Of a stretch of 64,000 bases of DNA, positions 1 to 8,210 are shown piece after piece. Both the position numbers and the translations under genes were made by a program. The first letter of the stretch is position 1, and every line of letters begins with the position of its first letter. Source of the DNA: Stenotrophomonas maltophilia (GTDB lineage Bacteria; Pseudomonadota; Gammaproteobacteria; Xanthomonadales; Xanthomonadaceae); NCBI RefSeq assembly GCF_002799155.1, contig NZ_NERD01000002.1, forward strand, positions 682,001 to 746,000, given 5' to 3'. A model generated the notes under the pieces. That model ran no database searches, was not told where the DNA came from, and saw only the letters and a list, made by a program, of their open reading frames with translations.

Positions 1-1
1 G

Positions 2-73
2 GTGCTGATTCACGTGCGCGCCAGCCGCATCCACTACTGGGATGGCGAGGACGAGGGCGAAATCGTGATCTGA
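2..73 (+). CDS. 3' end of an unidentified gene (partial)
   Basis: The last 23 codons of a gene that begins left of the window, ending at TGA 71-73. The tail reads IHYWDGEDEGEIVI. Short acidic tails of this WDGEDEG kind occur in small flavin-binding proteins of the pyridoxamine-phosphate-oxidase/general-stress type, but 23 residues are too few to assign a family. The reading frame is open from the window edge to the stop. The next gene is convergent and ends about 38 bp further on. Confidence 0.4.
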   Translation: MLIHVRASRIHYWDGEDEGEIVI

Positions 74-111
74 CCGGAACCGCGCAGCGCCCGGCGCATC
101 GTGTTCCAGGG

Positions 112-1506
112 TCAGCAGTGCGCAGGGTGTGCTGCAGGATCCCCAAGATTGGCCAGTTCCGGTGCCAAGGCGTGCTCCACCGCACGCCGCAGCAGTGCCG
201 GCGCGACATAGTGCCGGTGCCCGGCGTCGATCAGCGCCATGTACATGCCGCCGAACGCATTGAGGGTCTGCACGCATGAGCCCAGGCTGATCTCGACATG
301 TCCATCGCTACGCCGCTGCACGCGCACGCTGCTGCGGAAACGCAGGTGCCGATCGTCGGCGCCGAGCAGGACTTCGGCGTCGTTGTCCTGCGTATCGATG
401 TGCGAATCCAGCACCGGAAATCGACCAGCGAACAACCGGCTGCGATCGGTCGACAGCAATGACGACACCGGGCATCCCAGCGGCGACGTGCGCAACCGCA
501 ACGGCGCCACCAGTCGGTTTCGCAGCGCCATCAGATGGCCTACGCCGCTGGGTGGATTGCGCAGGAAGCCCTCCAGTACATCGGCCAGCAGTGCCGATGC
601 GGAACGGTGGACCACCTGCGAGGGTTCCAGGCACAGGGTGGTCAGGTCCTGGTAGTGGCTGTGCGGAAGCGCTGTGGTCAGCATGCCATCGGTGGCGGCG
701 GGCCGCGAATGGATGGGATAGGCCGGTGTGGCACGTTCGACGAACCCGCGCAGCGGCCGCATGGGGATGCGGCGCAGCGGGCCGAGCAGGGCACGGGTAC
801 GCGCGCACAGGTGTGCGCACAGGCTGGGAGGCGCCGCCTGCAGCGACAGTTGCAACAGCGGTGCCGCCGCAAGCGAGGTGCCTGAAGGCCAGTGCGGTTC
901 CGGAAGCACCTCGGTCAGGCTGGGGATATCGGCGGCATTGCGTTGCACCTGTGCACGCGCCTGCTCGCTCATCGCGCCGGCCAGTTCATTGCTGTGGCAG
1001 GACAACGCGAACAGCGCTGGATGTGCAGGATGGTTCGACGCGAACTGGTGCCAGGTGCCGCCGCCGAAGCGCACGGTAAACAGGCAGTCCGGTGGGATGC
1101 GGATGCGCCGAAGCGTGCGCGCGAAGGCACCAGGATCTGCTGCCAGCTGCGTGTCGGAGGCGGTGGCGAAACGCAGCTCGGCTCCCGCGCTGCCGGCGAT
1201 GGCGGTGAACATGCGCGGGCCTGCATGGCGATGAAACGGGTGGCCACCGGCACCGACGGTGAAGCTGTACAGCGAGGAGGCATCCCCGTGCTGCAGGTGC
1301 ATGCCACCCAGTCGCGCCGAAGGTTCATCCAACGCATCGATGAACGCCGGGTGGTGGCGCTGACGCTGGCCGGCGTCACTCACCAGCCCGTCACCGGCAC
1401 CGATGCCGAGCTGCGCGATCAGGGTGACTTCGGTCGGACTGCCGCCGTCCTGTGCCGGAAGCTGCACTGCTGGAAACGAACGGCGATCGCGGGTCGAACC
1501 AGGCAT
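112..1506 (-). CDS. DUF2867 domain protein with cupin-like N-terminal half
   Basis: A 464-residue cytoplasmic protein with no signal peptide. The N-terminal half carries cupin-like stretches (SFTVGAGGHPFHRH, a later GGGTWHQF), suggesting a metal or small-ligand beta-barrel. The C-terminal third resembles DUF2867: DNDAEVLLGADDRHLRFR, then a strand-rich region. The function of DUF2867 is unknown. The start at 1506 is preferred over ATG 1512 because AAGGAGC sits about 8 nt upstream of it; from 1512 the spacing would be almost zero. It lies 24 bp downstream of the ArsR gene on the same strand and is probably co-transcribed and controlled by it. The cupin assignment is inference. Confidence 0.65.
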   Translation of the reverse strand: MPGSTRDRRSFPAVQLPAQDGGSPTEVTLIAQLGIGAGDGLVSDAGQRQRHHPAFIDALDEPSARLGGMHLQHGDASSLYSFTVGAGGHPFHRHAGPRMFTAIAGSAGAELRFATASDTQLAADPGAFARTLRRIRIPPDCLFTVRFGGGTWHQFASNHPAHPALFALSCHSNELAGAMSEQARAQVQRNAADIPSLTEVLPEPHWPSGTSLAAAPLLQLSLQAAPPSLCAHLCARTRALLGPLRRIPMRPLRGFVERATPAYPIHSRPAATDGMLTTALPHSHYQDLTTLCLEPSQVVHRSASALLADVLEGFLRNPPSGVGHLMALRNRLVAPLRLRTSPLGCPVSSLLSTDRSRLFAGRFPVLDSHIDTQDNDAEVLLGADDRHLRFRSSVRVQRRSDGHVEISLGSCVQTLNAFGGMYMALIDAGHRHYVAPALLRRAVEHALAPELANLGDPAAHPAHC

Positions 1507-1530
1507 CGTCATGCTCCTTGGCGAGGCGGA

Positions 1531-1842
1531 TCAGCGGGCGGGGGACTTGCGGCGGGCGCGGGCTTCACGCTTGAGCGGGCCGCCGACAGGGCAGACTTCG
1601 GCCGCCCACGAGAACAACGTGTTGGCCAAACGGTCGGGTACCTGCCTGAAGTACACGAACTGGCCGCGTTTCTCGCGTTCGATCAGTCCGGCTTCCTCGA
1701 GGATGCGCAGGTGGCTGGACAACGCCGGCTTGCTGAAGTCGAAGCGCTCGGCCAGCTCGCCCGCGCTGAGCTCACCGGCGCTGAGATAGGCCAGGATCTG
1801 CCGGCGGGCGGTGGAGGCAAGGGCTTCGAAGATGCGGTCCAT
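1531..1842 (-). CDS. ArsR-family winged-helix transcriptional regulator
   Basis: A 103-residue ArsR/SdpR-type repressor. The N-terminal ALASTARRQILAYLSAGE matches the family's first helices, followed by a helix-turn-helix (ELAERFDFSKPALSSHLRIL) and the wing (GLIEREKRGQFVYFRQ). No ArsR/SmtB metal box (ELCVCDL) is present, so a metal sensor of the classical alpha-3 type is unlikely. It is the promoter-proximal gene of a two-gene unit with the DUF2867 protein. A near-perfect palindrome 11-26 bp upstream of the start is the likely autoregulatory operator. The basic C-terminal tail (REARARRKSPAR) is unremarkable. Confidence 0.85.
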   Translation of the reverse strand: MDRIFEALASTARRQILAYLSAGELSAGELAERFDFSKPALSSHLRILEEAGLIEREKRGQFVYFRQVPDRLANTLFSWAAEVCPVGGPLKREARARRKSPAR

Positions 1843-1852
1843 GGCGAGCTAA

Positions 1853-1868
1853 TTAACTAATTCGTTAA
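1853..1868. promoter_or_regulatory. Palindromic candidate operator upstream of the ArsR gene
   Basis: TTAACTAATTCGTTAA is a 16-bp inverted repeat with one mismatched pair (T/C at the sixth position from each end). It lies immediately upstream of the ArsR start (1842) in an A/T-rich island within otherwise GC-rich sequence. The location is what is expected for ArsR-family autorepression; binding is inferred. Confidence 0.55.
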
Positions 1869-1971
1869 CTGATACTCCTCCCGCCGGTGGCGGCTGTCAA
1901 GCCAAGACCCGTTGCGTGGCACGCCTGGGCTTTGCCATCCTCCCCGCTGATTTCCGTACCGTGGAGTTCCG

Positions 1972-2553
1972 ATGCGCCCTGTCTCCTGGCTGGTCCTGGC
2001 CCTGCTGCCTGCCCTGGTGGTGGCGCTGCCTGCGCGCGCAGCCAAGGCCAAGGCCCCGGCGCAGGACGCCTTCAGCGAGTTGTTCGATACCGCCTGCATG
2101 CAGCACATCGGGGCCCCGGCGCGGTTGCAGTCGCTGATGGAGTCCAATGGCCTGTCGCCGCTGCAGCCCGCCGAAGCCGCAACGCTGTTGCAGGGGCAAT
2201 CGGGCGTGGCCTGGATGGTGCCTCTGGCCAGTGGCCGCTATGCGGTGAGCTGGGCTGACGATGGCACCTGTACGGTCTACGCCGAAAAGGCCGACGCGGC
2301 GGTCGTGCAGAAAGGGTTCGCCCGGTTGGTGCAGGCGGCACCGAAGCCGCTGCAGGCGCGCTCGCTCCCGGGCCGAGGGCCGCTGTCGGCCGACCAGGTG
2401 GCGATCCAGTACGGCTGGGCCACGCCGGGGCAATCCAAGCTGCAGGCGCGCTTCCGGCTGGTGACGCGGCAGGCGGCCGAGGCCGGCGTGCAGGCGATGG
2501 CTTCGGTGACGCCGGGCGAAGCGATGCTGGAGCAGAGCACGCCTGGGCCCTGA
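1972..2553 (+). CDS. Secreted protein of unknown function
   Basis: A 193-residue protein with a clear N-terminal signal peptide (MRPVSWLVLALLPALVVALPARA, cleavage near residue 23), so probably periplasmic. The mature part contains two cysteines (AC near residue 42 and TC near 100) that could form a disulfide, and alternates hydrophobic and polar segments like a small alpha/beta domain. I do not recognise the family with certainty; the pattern of a secreted ~170-residue domain with a conserved Cys pair recalls NMCC_0638-type proteins, but that is a guess. It is a single gene, divergent from the ArsR unit. Confidence 0.7.
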   Translation: MRPVSWLVLALLPALVVALPARAAKAKAPAQDAFSELFDTACMQHIGAPARLQSLMESNGLSPLQPAEAATLLQGQSGVAWMVPLASGRYAVSWADDGTCTVYAEKADAAVVQKGFARLVQAAPKPLQARSLPGRGPLSADQVAIQYGWATPGQSKLQARFRLVTRQAAEAGVQAMASVTPGEAMLEQSTPGP

Positions 2554-2603
2554 TCGGGACCAGCCAGCGCGATTCAGCCTTCTACGCGGGATCTGGTATA
2601 TCG

Positions 2604-2615
2604 TTTATCGATAAA
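2604..2615. promoter_or_regulatory. Perfect 12-bp palindrome before the DUF2975/HTH pair
   Basis: TTTATCGATAAA is self-complementary. It lies about 40 bp upstream of the DUF2975 gene start in an A/T-rich patch. It is a plausible operator for the small HTH protein encoded as the second gene of this unit; no binding evidence is available. Confidence 0.45.
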
Positions 2616-2656
2616 TCCACCCGGGGCGGCGTAGCCACCCCAATGCCGGAGGCCGC

Positions 2657-3205
2657 TTGACCGCTCGTCCCGCCCGCGCCAGACCCGCGCGAGGCCTGTT
2701 CACCCTGGCCCAGGCCGCCGTACAGGCCGTCCGGGCGATGTGCTGGCTGGGCATCCTGGCCGCACTGCTGGCGGTGCCGCTTGTTGCTCACGACCGTCGC
2801 TGGCTGCTCGACAGCGTGCATGACGCCGAGGCCGCCGCCGCGCACGGCAACGACCTGTTCCTGCATTTCTGCCTGGGCCTGGGAGCGATCGTCGCGCTGC
2901 TGGTGCTGTGCCTGATGTTCCTGCGCCATCTGTCGCGGCTGCTGAAATCGGCGGCGCGCGAACGGCCGTTCACCCACGCCAATGCACAGCGCCTGCAACG
3001 CATGGCGTGGCTGATGCTGGCGATGGAGCTGCTGTCGATCCTGATCGGCGCCTACGCGGCCTGGATGGGCCCGGACTTCACCTGGATGGAGGTGGGCGGA
3101 GGCATGTCGATCACCGGCCTGGTGGCGGTGCTGATGCTGTTCGTGCTTGCACGCGTGTTCGCCGTGGGCGCAGCGATGCGCGATGACCTCGACGGTGTCA
3201 TCTGA
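2657..3205 (+). CDS. DUF2975 membrane protein
   Basis: A 182-residue inner-membrane protein with four hydrophobic segments (about residues 25-45, 72-95, 117-135 and 148-168) and the spacing of DUF2975 proteins; the loop KSAARERPFTHANAQRLQRM is characteristic (family members carry a 'PF...N..RL' loop). DUF2975 proteins are nearly always encoded with a small YozG-like HTH regulator, as here. The start is a TTG with a GGAGG Shine-Dalgarno sequence 4 nt upstream (2648-2652); no in-frame ATG exists nearby. The stop codon overlaps the next start by one base (TGATG), implying translational coupling. The role of the pair is unknown. Confidence 0.75.
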   Translation: MTARPARARPARGLFTLAQAAVQAVRAMCWLGILAALLAVPLVAHDRRWLLDSVHDAEAAAAHGNDLFLHFCLGLGAIVALLVLCLMFLRHLSRLLKSAARERPFTHANAQRLQRMAWLMLAMELLSILIGAYAAWMGPDFTWMEVGGGMSITGLVAVLMLFVLARVFAVGAAMRDDLDGVI

Positions 3206-3429
3206 TGGCGATCGTCATCACCCTGGACCGCATGCTGCAGGAACGGGGCATGACCCTGTCCGAGCTGGCCGGGCGCATCGACATCACCCTGGCGAACCTG
3301 TCGATCCTGAAGACCGGCAAGGCGCGTGCCATCCGCTTTTCCACGCTTGATGCGATCTGCCGCGAGCTGCAGTGCACGCCCGGCGACCTGCTCGGGCATG
3401 ACCCCGCGCAGGCGCAGGACGCCGATTGA
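3205..3429 (+). CDS. Small Cro/CI-type HTH regulator (YozG-like)
   Basis: A 74-residue DNA-binding protein consisting of a single helix-turn-helix domain: RMLQERGMTLSELAGRIDIT (helices 1-2), NLSILKTGKARAIRFSTL (recognition helix and helix 4), and ICRELQCTPGDLL at the end, the standard ending of YozG/Xre-type partners of DUF2975 proteins. It is translationally coupled to the preceding DUF2975 gene through TGATG. It probably regulates its own two-gene unit through the palindrome upstream of the first gene (inference). Confidence 0.85.
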   Translation: MAIVITLDRMLQERGMTLSELAGRIDITLANLSILKTGKARAIRFSTLDAICRELQCTPGDLLGHDPAQAQDAD

Positions 3430-3472
3430 ATGTCTGCTCTTTTCCCTTGCCTACTGACGAAACGGACCTGAA

Positions 3473-5014
3473 ATGGAATGGTTGGCTGACCCCTCGATAT
3501 GGATGGGCCTTGCAACCCTGGTCGTGCTGGAGATCGTTCTCGGCATCGACAACCTGGTGTTCATCGCGATCCTTGCCGACAAGCTACCGCCGCACCAGCG
3601 CGACCGCGCGCGCGTGATCGGCCTGGCACTGGCGCTGCTGATGCGGCTGGTGCTGCTGGCGGCGCTGGCCTGGATCATGAAACTGACCGAGCCGCTGCTC
3701 ACGCTGTTCGACCACAGCTTCTCCGGGCGTGACCTGATCCTGCTGGGTGGTGGCCTGTTCCTGCTGTTCAAGGGCACCATGGAGCTGCACGAACGGCTGG
3801 AAGGCCGCGAGCACCACGAGGATGGCAAGAAGGTCTACGCCAGCTTCGCAATGGTGGTGGCACAGATCGTGGTGCTCGACGCGGTGTTCTCGCTGGACTC
3901 GGTGATCACCGCGGTGGGCATGGTCGACAACCTGGGCGTGATGTATGCCGCCGTGACCATCGCGATGGCGCTGATGCTGGTGGCCAGCAAGCCGCTGACC
4001 CGCTTCGTCAACAAGCATCCCACGGTGGTGGTGCTGTGCCTGGGCTTCCTGCTGATGATCGGTTTCAGCCTGGTGGCCGAAGGCCTGGGCTACAAGATCC
4101 CGAAGGGGTACCTGTACGCGGCCATTGCCTTCTCGATCCTGGTCGAAGCGTTCAACCAGTGGGTGCGCTTCAATCGCGAGCGCAACGAGCGCCGCCAGCC
4201 GTTCCGCCAGCGTACCGCCGACGCCGTGCTGAGGATGCTGGGCGCGCGTCCGGCGAACGGCCACGACAGCGAAGGCGTGGACGAGCAGGTGGACGCCGAT
4301 GATCGCCTGCAGCCGGCCGAACACGAGATGATCCGCAGCGTGCTGGGCCTGGCCGATCGGCCGGTGTCGAGCGTGATGACCGTGCGTGCCGACGTGCAGT
4401 GGATCGACCTGGCACGTGGGCAGGAGGACGTGGTGGCGCGCCTGGTGGCGTCGCCGCATACCCGCCTGCTGGTCTGCGAGGGTGACCTGGACAGCCTGCG
4501 TGGCGTGGTGCAGAGCCGGGACGTGCTGGCTGACCTGCTGCAGGGCAAGCCGCTGCAGCTGGAAGGCAACCTGCGTGAGCCGCAGTACGTGCTGTCCAGT
4601 GCCAGTGCTTTGCAGGCGCTGGAACTGATCCGCCAGCACCCGGTGCCGCTGGCCGTGGCGGTGGACGAGTACGGCAGCGTGGAGGGCCTGGTGACCGCCA
4701 ACGACCTGCTGGCGGCGATTGCCGGCGACCTGGTCGATACCCAGGACGAGCGCTATGGCGTGGTCGCGCAGGGAGAGGATCAGTGGGAGGCCGACGGTGC
4801 GCTGACCGTGGATGATCTGCAGCGTCTGGCGGGGGTGTCGCTGCCGCGCAGTGCCGACTACATGACCATCTCCGGCCTGGTGCTGGAGCAGCTGGGCCGC
4901 CTGCCGGACATCGGCGATGCGGTGGAGGTGGCCGGCGTGCGCATCACCGTGCTGGCGATGGAGAAGCGCCGCATCGCCCGCCTGCGGGTGCAACGCCTCG
5001 GCGGAATGGCTTGA
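3473..5014 (+). CDS. TerC-family membrane protein with CBS and CorC/HlyC domains (YoaE-like)
   Basis: A 513-residue protein. The N-terminal TerC domain has about seven membrane helices with the diagnostic acidic motifs [15 protein letters not shown] (about residues 18-32) and [16 protein letters not shown] (about 140-155), which are thought to bind divalent cations. It is followed by a cytosolic linker, a tandem CBS-domain pair ([13 protein letters not shown] onwards, about residues 298-420) and a C-terminal CorC_HlyC transporter-associated domain (about 430-505). The domain order and length match the E. coli YoaE/YegH type. A role in metal-ion homeostasis or export of manganese-loaded proteins is likely from family knowledge. 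It is a single gene, preceded by 43 bp. Confidence 0.9.
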   Translation: MEWLADPSIWMGLATLVVLEIVLGIDNLVFIAILADKLPPHQRDRARVIGLALALLMRLVLLAALAWIMKLTEPLLTLFDHSFSGRDLILLGGGLFLLFKGTMELHERLEGREHHEDGKKVYASFAMVVAQIVVLDAVFSLDSVITAVGMVDNLGVMYAAVTIAMALMLVASKPLTRFVNKHPTVVVLCLGFLLMIGFSLVAEGLGYKIPKGYLYAAIAFSILVEAFNQWVRFNRERNERRQPFRQRTADAVLRMLGARPANGHDSEGVDEQVDADDRLQPAEHEMIRSVLGLADRPVSSVMTVRADVQWIDLARGQEDVVARLVASPHTRLLVCEGDLDSLRGVVQSRDVLADLLQGKPLQLEGNLREPQYVLSSASALQALELIRQHPVPLAVAVDEYGSVEGLVTANDLLAAIAGDLVDTQDERYGVVAQGEDQWEADGALTVDDLQRLAGVSLPRSADYMTISGLVLEQLGRLPDIGDAVEVAGVRITVLAMEKRRIARLRVQRLGGMA

Positions 5015-5087
5015 CCCACTTTCCGCTACACAACACTGCCGGCAACCGTCACCATGGCGGACCCGCGTTCTTTCCAGGATGGTTGCA

Positions 5088-6215
5088 GTGCTGAGTACGA
5101 TCGGTTTCCTGATGGGCCTGTATGTGGCCTGGCGCCTGTTCTGGCCACTGCGCATGCCCGCCGCATTGAAGGTCGTGCTGTCGGTGCTGCTGGTGGGGGT
5201 TGCCGTGCAGCTGCGCATCGTCGCCACCTTCTGGGGCACGATGGCCTCGCCCGAGATCCCGAAGCTGGCCATCGCCACGCTGGCCACCGGCTCGACCGCC
5301 GTATTGCTGCTGGCGCTGGTGATGCTGGTGCTGGACGCCGGCCTGCTGCTTTCGCGGCTGTCGCGCTGGCCTCGCGCGGTAGCCGCATTGCGCGCGCGGC
5401 GTCTGCGACCGGTGGCCGGCGTGCTGGCCCTGCTGGTCAGTGGTCATGGTGTCAGCCAGGGCATGGCAGTGCCCACGCCCCGTCAGATCGAGGTGAGCAT
5501 CGCCGGATTGCCGGCCGCGTTCGACGGCTATCGCGTGCTGCAGCTCACCGACATCCATGCCAGCCGCCTGCTGACCGGCGACTGGGTGCGCAAGGTCGTG
5601 GATGAGAGCAACGCACTGGCGCCGGACCTGATCGTGATCACCGGTGATCTGATCGACGGCAGTGTCGAGGCCCGCCGTGACGACGCGCGCCCACTCGCGG
5701 ACCTGCGGGCGCCGGATGGCGTCGTTGCCATCACCGGCAATCACGAGTATTACGCGCAGTACCAGGCGTGGATGCAGGCGTTCCGCGCGCTGCACATGCA
5801 GGTGCTGGAGAACAGCCACCTGCAGGTGCGGCGCGGTGATGCGGCGCTGACCATCGCCGGGGTTACCGACCCGGTGGCCGCACGCTACGGCCTGCCGCTG
5901 CCGGACCTGGGTGCTGCGCTGGCGGGGGCTGATCCATCTGCCCCCGTGATCCTGCTCGACCATCGCCCGCGCAATGCACGTGAGGCGGCCGCGCGTGGCG
6001 TGAAGCTGCAGCTGTCCGGGCATACCCATGGCGGGCAGATCATCGGCATGGACCAGCTGGTGAAGCGGGCCAACGGTGGCTATGTCTCCGGTCGCTACGA
6101 CGTGGATGGCATGACCCTGTACGTGAGCAATGGTGCAGGCCTCTGGGCGGGTTTCCCGGCGCGCATCGGCGTGCCGTCGGAGATCACCCTGGTGACGCTG
6201 CGCCGCGCGCCGTGA
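5088..6215 (+). CDS. Membrane-anchored metallophosphoesterase
   Basis: About 375 residues. The N-terminus has three to four membrane helices, followed by a calcineurin-like phosphoesterase domain. Metal-ligand motifs are all present: LTDIHASR (D-x-H), GDLIDG, GNHEYY (GNHE), a later LLDHRP, and SGHTHGGQI (GHTH). This matches the YkuE/YaeI group of phosphodiesterases, some of which act on lipid-linked substrates. The start is GTG 5088, with AGGA 5076-5079 about 8 nt upstream; the in-frame ATG at 5079 overlaps that ribosome-binding site and is less likely. A GGGGTC hairpin follows the stop. Confidence 0.88.
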   Translation: MLSTIGFLMGLYVAWRLFWPLRMPAALKVVLSVLLVGVAVQLRIVATFWGTMASPEIPKLAIATLATGSTAVLLLALVMLVLDAGLLLSRLSRWPRAVAALRARRLRPVAGVLALLVSGHGVSQGMAVPTPRQIEVSIAGLPAAFDGYRVLQLTDIHASRLLTGDWVRKVVDESNALAPDLIVITGDLIDGSVEARRDDARPLADLRAPDGVVAITGNHEYYAQYQAWMQAFRALHMQVLENSHLQVRRGDAALTIAGVTDPVAARYGLPLPDLGAALAGADPSAPVILLDHRPRNAREAAARGVKLQLSGHTHGGQIIGMDQLVKRANGGYVSGRYDVDGMTLYVSNGAGLWAGFPARIGVPSEITLVTLRRAP

Positions 6216-6224
6216 CCCGGAAGT

Positions 6225-6265
6225 GGGGTCAGATCCCTTTCCCGCAGGGAAAGGGATCTGACCCC
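6225..6265. repeat. GGGGTC...GACCCC intergenic hairpin, copy 1
   Basis: A near-perfect inverted repeat of about 18-bp arms (GGGGTCAGATCCCTTTCC paired with GGAAAGGGATCTGACCCC) around a short loop, just after the metallophosphoesterase stop codon. One of at least ten such elements in this window. Confidence 0.9.
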
Positions 6266-6287
6266 TGACAACCACATGGAAGGAACC

Positions 6288-6692
6288 ATGGCCCATCCCC
6301 GTGCATCGATGGAGCGCCTGATCCGAGCCAATGCTGACGAGATCAACCGGCTGCAGCAGGCCATCCACGAGAGTGCCGCGCTGCGCTGGCGTGACCCGGA
6401 GCAGAAGCTGCTGCACGCCCAGGCCTGCGCGGCGTTCCACCAGCACTACGAGCGGCTGGCGTTTCCGGGTGGCTATGCCAACGCGTTGAGACGGCTGGCG
6501 GAGGATGACCCGAATACGCTGGACGTCGCGCTGACCTTCCTTGAAGTGCGGCCATACTTCTTCCGTTCCGGGTACATGTGGAAGACGCTGCTGAAGCGCG
6601 TGCAACGGGTATCCATGGGGGCGAAGCAACGCGCGCGGCTGCAGGGGATCCTCGATGCCTACGCTGCCTATCGCGCCACACGCGACGGCTGA
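6288..6692 (+). CDS. Small cytoplasmic protein of unknown function
   Basis: A 134-residue, mostly helical protein without a signal peptide or membrane segment. The centre reads FHQHYERLAFPGGYANALRRL and the C-terminal part YFFRSGYMWKTLLKRVQRV. I do not recognise a characterised family; the sequence looks like a small conserved proteobacterial helical domain. The start at ATG 6288 is chosen over ATG 6276 because GGAAGGAA lies directly upstream of it, while 6276 has no ribosome-binding site. Hairpin repeats flank the gene on both sides, so it is probably a single transcription unit. Confidence 0.7.
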   Translation: MAHPRASMERLIRANADEINRLQQAIHESAALRWRDPEQKLLHAQACAAFHQHYERLAFPGGYANALRRLAEDDPNTLDVALTFLEVRPYFFRSGYMWKTLLKRVQRVSMGAKQRARLQGILDAYAAYRATRDG

Positions 6693-6706
6693 TGGGGCGG
6701 CATGAT

Positions 6707-6747
6707 GGGGTCAGTTCCCTTCGCCTTTGGCAAAGGGAACTGACCCC
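6707..6747. repeat. GGGGTC...GACCCC intergenic hairpin, copy 2
   Basis: Same family as at 6225, with a different inner stem (outer arm GGGGTCAGTTCCCTT paired with AAGGGAACTGACCCC). The outer GGGGTCAG/CTGACCCC is kept while the next bases change on both arms together. It sits between convergent gene ends and could act as a transcript 3' end. Confidence 0.9.
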
Positions 6748-6753
6748 GGCCCG

Positions 6754-7392
6754 TCAGGCCGCCCGCAGCGGCGGCCGCGGATGCGCACTTCGACGCAGTG
6801 CTTGTGCCCGCTTGGCGATCCAGCGCACCACGAAGGCGGTGAACAGCAGCGCCGACGGCACCGCATACCAGAAGTTGCCCGGCACGCGCTTGAAGTACGA
6901 GTAGGTAAACACCGCCGCGATGATCCACATGCCGGTTACGTGCAGGCGACGCCAGGCGGTGGGTCCCATGCGCCGGGCGAGCCCCCGGTGCGAGGTGATG
7001 GCCAGCGCCAGGATGGCGATGTAACCCACCGTGCCCGGGAGGTTGGCCAGCGCTGAGCGTGCTGGCCAGAACGCCGGGTTGAGGATGCCGAAACTGGTGA
7101 TGGCGATTGCGTGCAGCAGGTGCGAGAACGCGAAGGACAGGCCGATGATGCGCCGTTCGCGCAGCAGGAAACGAGTGAACGGGCCGGGCAGCAGGCTGGC
7201 GAACGACGATGCCGTGAACGCCGCCAGGAACAGCAGGAACGATGTGCGTGCAGTGACCCGGATCGCCGCCCGGCTGCCTTCGGCTGCATCGGGATGCAGG
7301 GCGAAGGCGGTCAGTGCGAACGCGATCAGGACCACGCTGATGGCTACGAACAGGCGCCAGCCGTGCAGGAGGGAATTGTTGGAAGCAGCCAT
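6754..7392 (-). CDS. Ferric-reductase-like transmembrane protein
   Basis: A 212-residue integral membrane protein with about six membrane helices. Histidines placed in helices (FSHLLHAIAITSF, ITSHRG, RRLHVTGMWII) resemble the haem-ligand arrangement of the ferric-reductase-like/MsrQ (YedZ) family. No NAD or flavin-binding domain is attached. The start (7392) has GAGG about 9 nt upstream. It lies 84 bp downstream of the bufferin operon on the same strand, separated from it by two REP palindromes. A redox role linked to copper handling is possible but not shown by the sequence. Confidence 0.75.
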   Translation of the reverse strand: MAASNNSLLHGWRLFVAISVVLIAFALTAFALHPDAAEGSRAAIRVTARTSFLLFLAAFTASSFASLLPGPFTRFLLRERRIIGLSFAFSHLLHAIAITSFGILNPAFWPARSALANLPGTVGYIAILALAITSHRGLARRMGPTAWRRLHVTGMWIIAAVFTYSYFKRVPGNFWYAVPSALLFTAFVVRWIAKRAQALRRSAHPRPPLRAA

Positions 7393-7416
7393 GGTGAGAC
7401 CTCGAAGTAGGGGACG

Positions 7417-7475
7417 GGTAGTGCCGGCCGCGGGCCGGTCAGGGAATGGGTAGTGCCGGTCGCTGGCCGGTACCC
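7417..7475. repeat. Two tandem GTAG-type (SMAG) REP palindromes
   Basis: Two directly repeated units beginning GTAGTGCCGGCCG/GTAGTGCCGGTCG and ending in GGCCGG lie head to tail between the DUF2063 gene and the ferric-reductase-like gene. GTAG-headed REPs of this type are known as SMAG elements in Stenotrophomonas maltophilia. In an operon spacer they could stabilise or attenuate the mRNA. Confidence 0.85.
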
Positions 7476-8210
7476 TCAACAGTCGTTCGGCACAACCAGC
7501 GCGCCTGCCGCGCACAGCTCTTCCAGAAGGGGGGCGCATGCCGTGCGCAGTGCATCCTTTGCCACGTCATGTGTTTTGGACAGTACCTGTAGTGCCTCAT
7601 CCAAAGGCGCGCCGTCGTCACCGAAGACCGATAGCAGCGCATAGGCCAGCGGGGCCAGTTCCTCGACCTGCAGTCTGAAATCGGGCATGCGGCGCATCAG
7701 TAGCAGCGTGGGAGCTGCATCCAGCACCGGCACCAGCACCTCGTCCTCATGTACCGGCCACTGGTAGCCAAGTACCCGCACCTGCGGCGAAATCGCCAGC
7801 ACATCACTGTCCAGGGGCGTGCACTGCAGCGATTGCCCGGCGCCACGGGCTTCAATGTGCAGCGACTGCTGCGTGCTCTCGTAGTGCGCCAGTTCCGCTG
7901 CCCAGGCCGGCAGTGCCAGTGTGTCCTGCACTGCCAGCCAGGCCGCGAATTCGCCAGCGATCTGTGGGAACAACGGGGTGTGGCAGGTGTGGCGGGCGTA
8001 GTAGTGCTCGACCGTGTCGCGCCAGCGCGGCATGCCCAACTGGTGTTGCAGGCGTGGCAGGGTGCCAGCCAGCAGGGTGTCCAGGCTGTCGATGCACAGG
8101 CGGCGGTACACCGCCAACCGGCGCGCCTCGACGCCATCGGGTGCGGCCATTGCAGGGTCGCGCACATGGTCGGCCCAACGCCGTTGCAGTGTGGCCAGTG
8201 ACTCAGCCAT
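7476..8210 (-). CDS. hvfC: DUF2063-family bufferin/HvfA maturation partner (HvfC/BufC-like)
   Basis: A 244-residue protein. The N-terminal DUF2063 domain ([12 protein letters not shown] through [18 protein letters not shown] and later FAAWLAVQ) matches the family of partner proteins encoded beside MNIO enzymes. Such proteins recruit the leader of the precursor peptide to the iron enzyme that modifies its cysteines (HvfC/BufC/TglI-type logic, established for related systems). The start overlaps the 3' end of the MNIO gene by 8 bp, showing tight coupling. The C-terminal half is more variable and ends with a small helical domain. Gene symbol by analogy to the hvf/buf systems. Confidence 0.85.
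   Translation of the reverse strand: MAESLATLQRRWADHVRDPAMAAPDGVEARRLAVYRRLCIDSLDTLLAGTLPRLQHQLGMPRWRDTVEHYYARHTCHTPLFPQIAGEFAAWLAVQDTLALPAWAAELAHYESTQQSLHIEARGAGQSLQCTPLDSDVLAISPQVRVLGYQWPVHEDEVLVPVLDAAPTLLLMRRMPDFRLQVEELAPLAYALLSVFGDDGAPLDEALQVLSKTHDVAKDALRTACAPLLEELCAAGALVVPNDC

Noticed and set aside
3584..5287. A 567-codon minus-strand frame opposite the TerC-type gene
   Set aside because: His/Gln-rich shadow; it runs across the intergenic region into the next gene.
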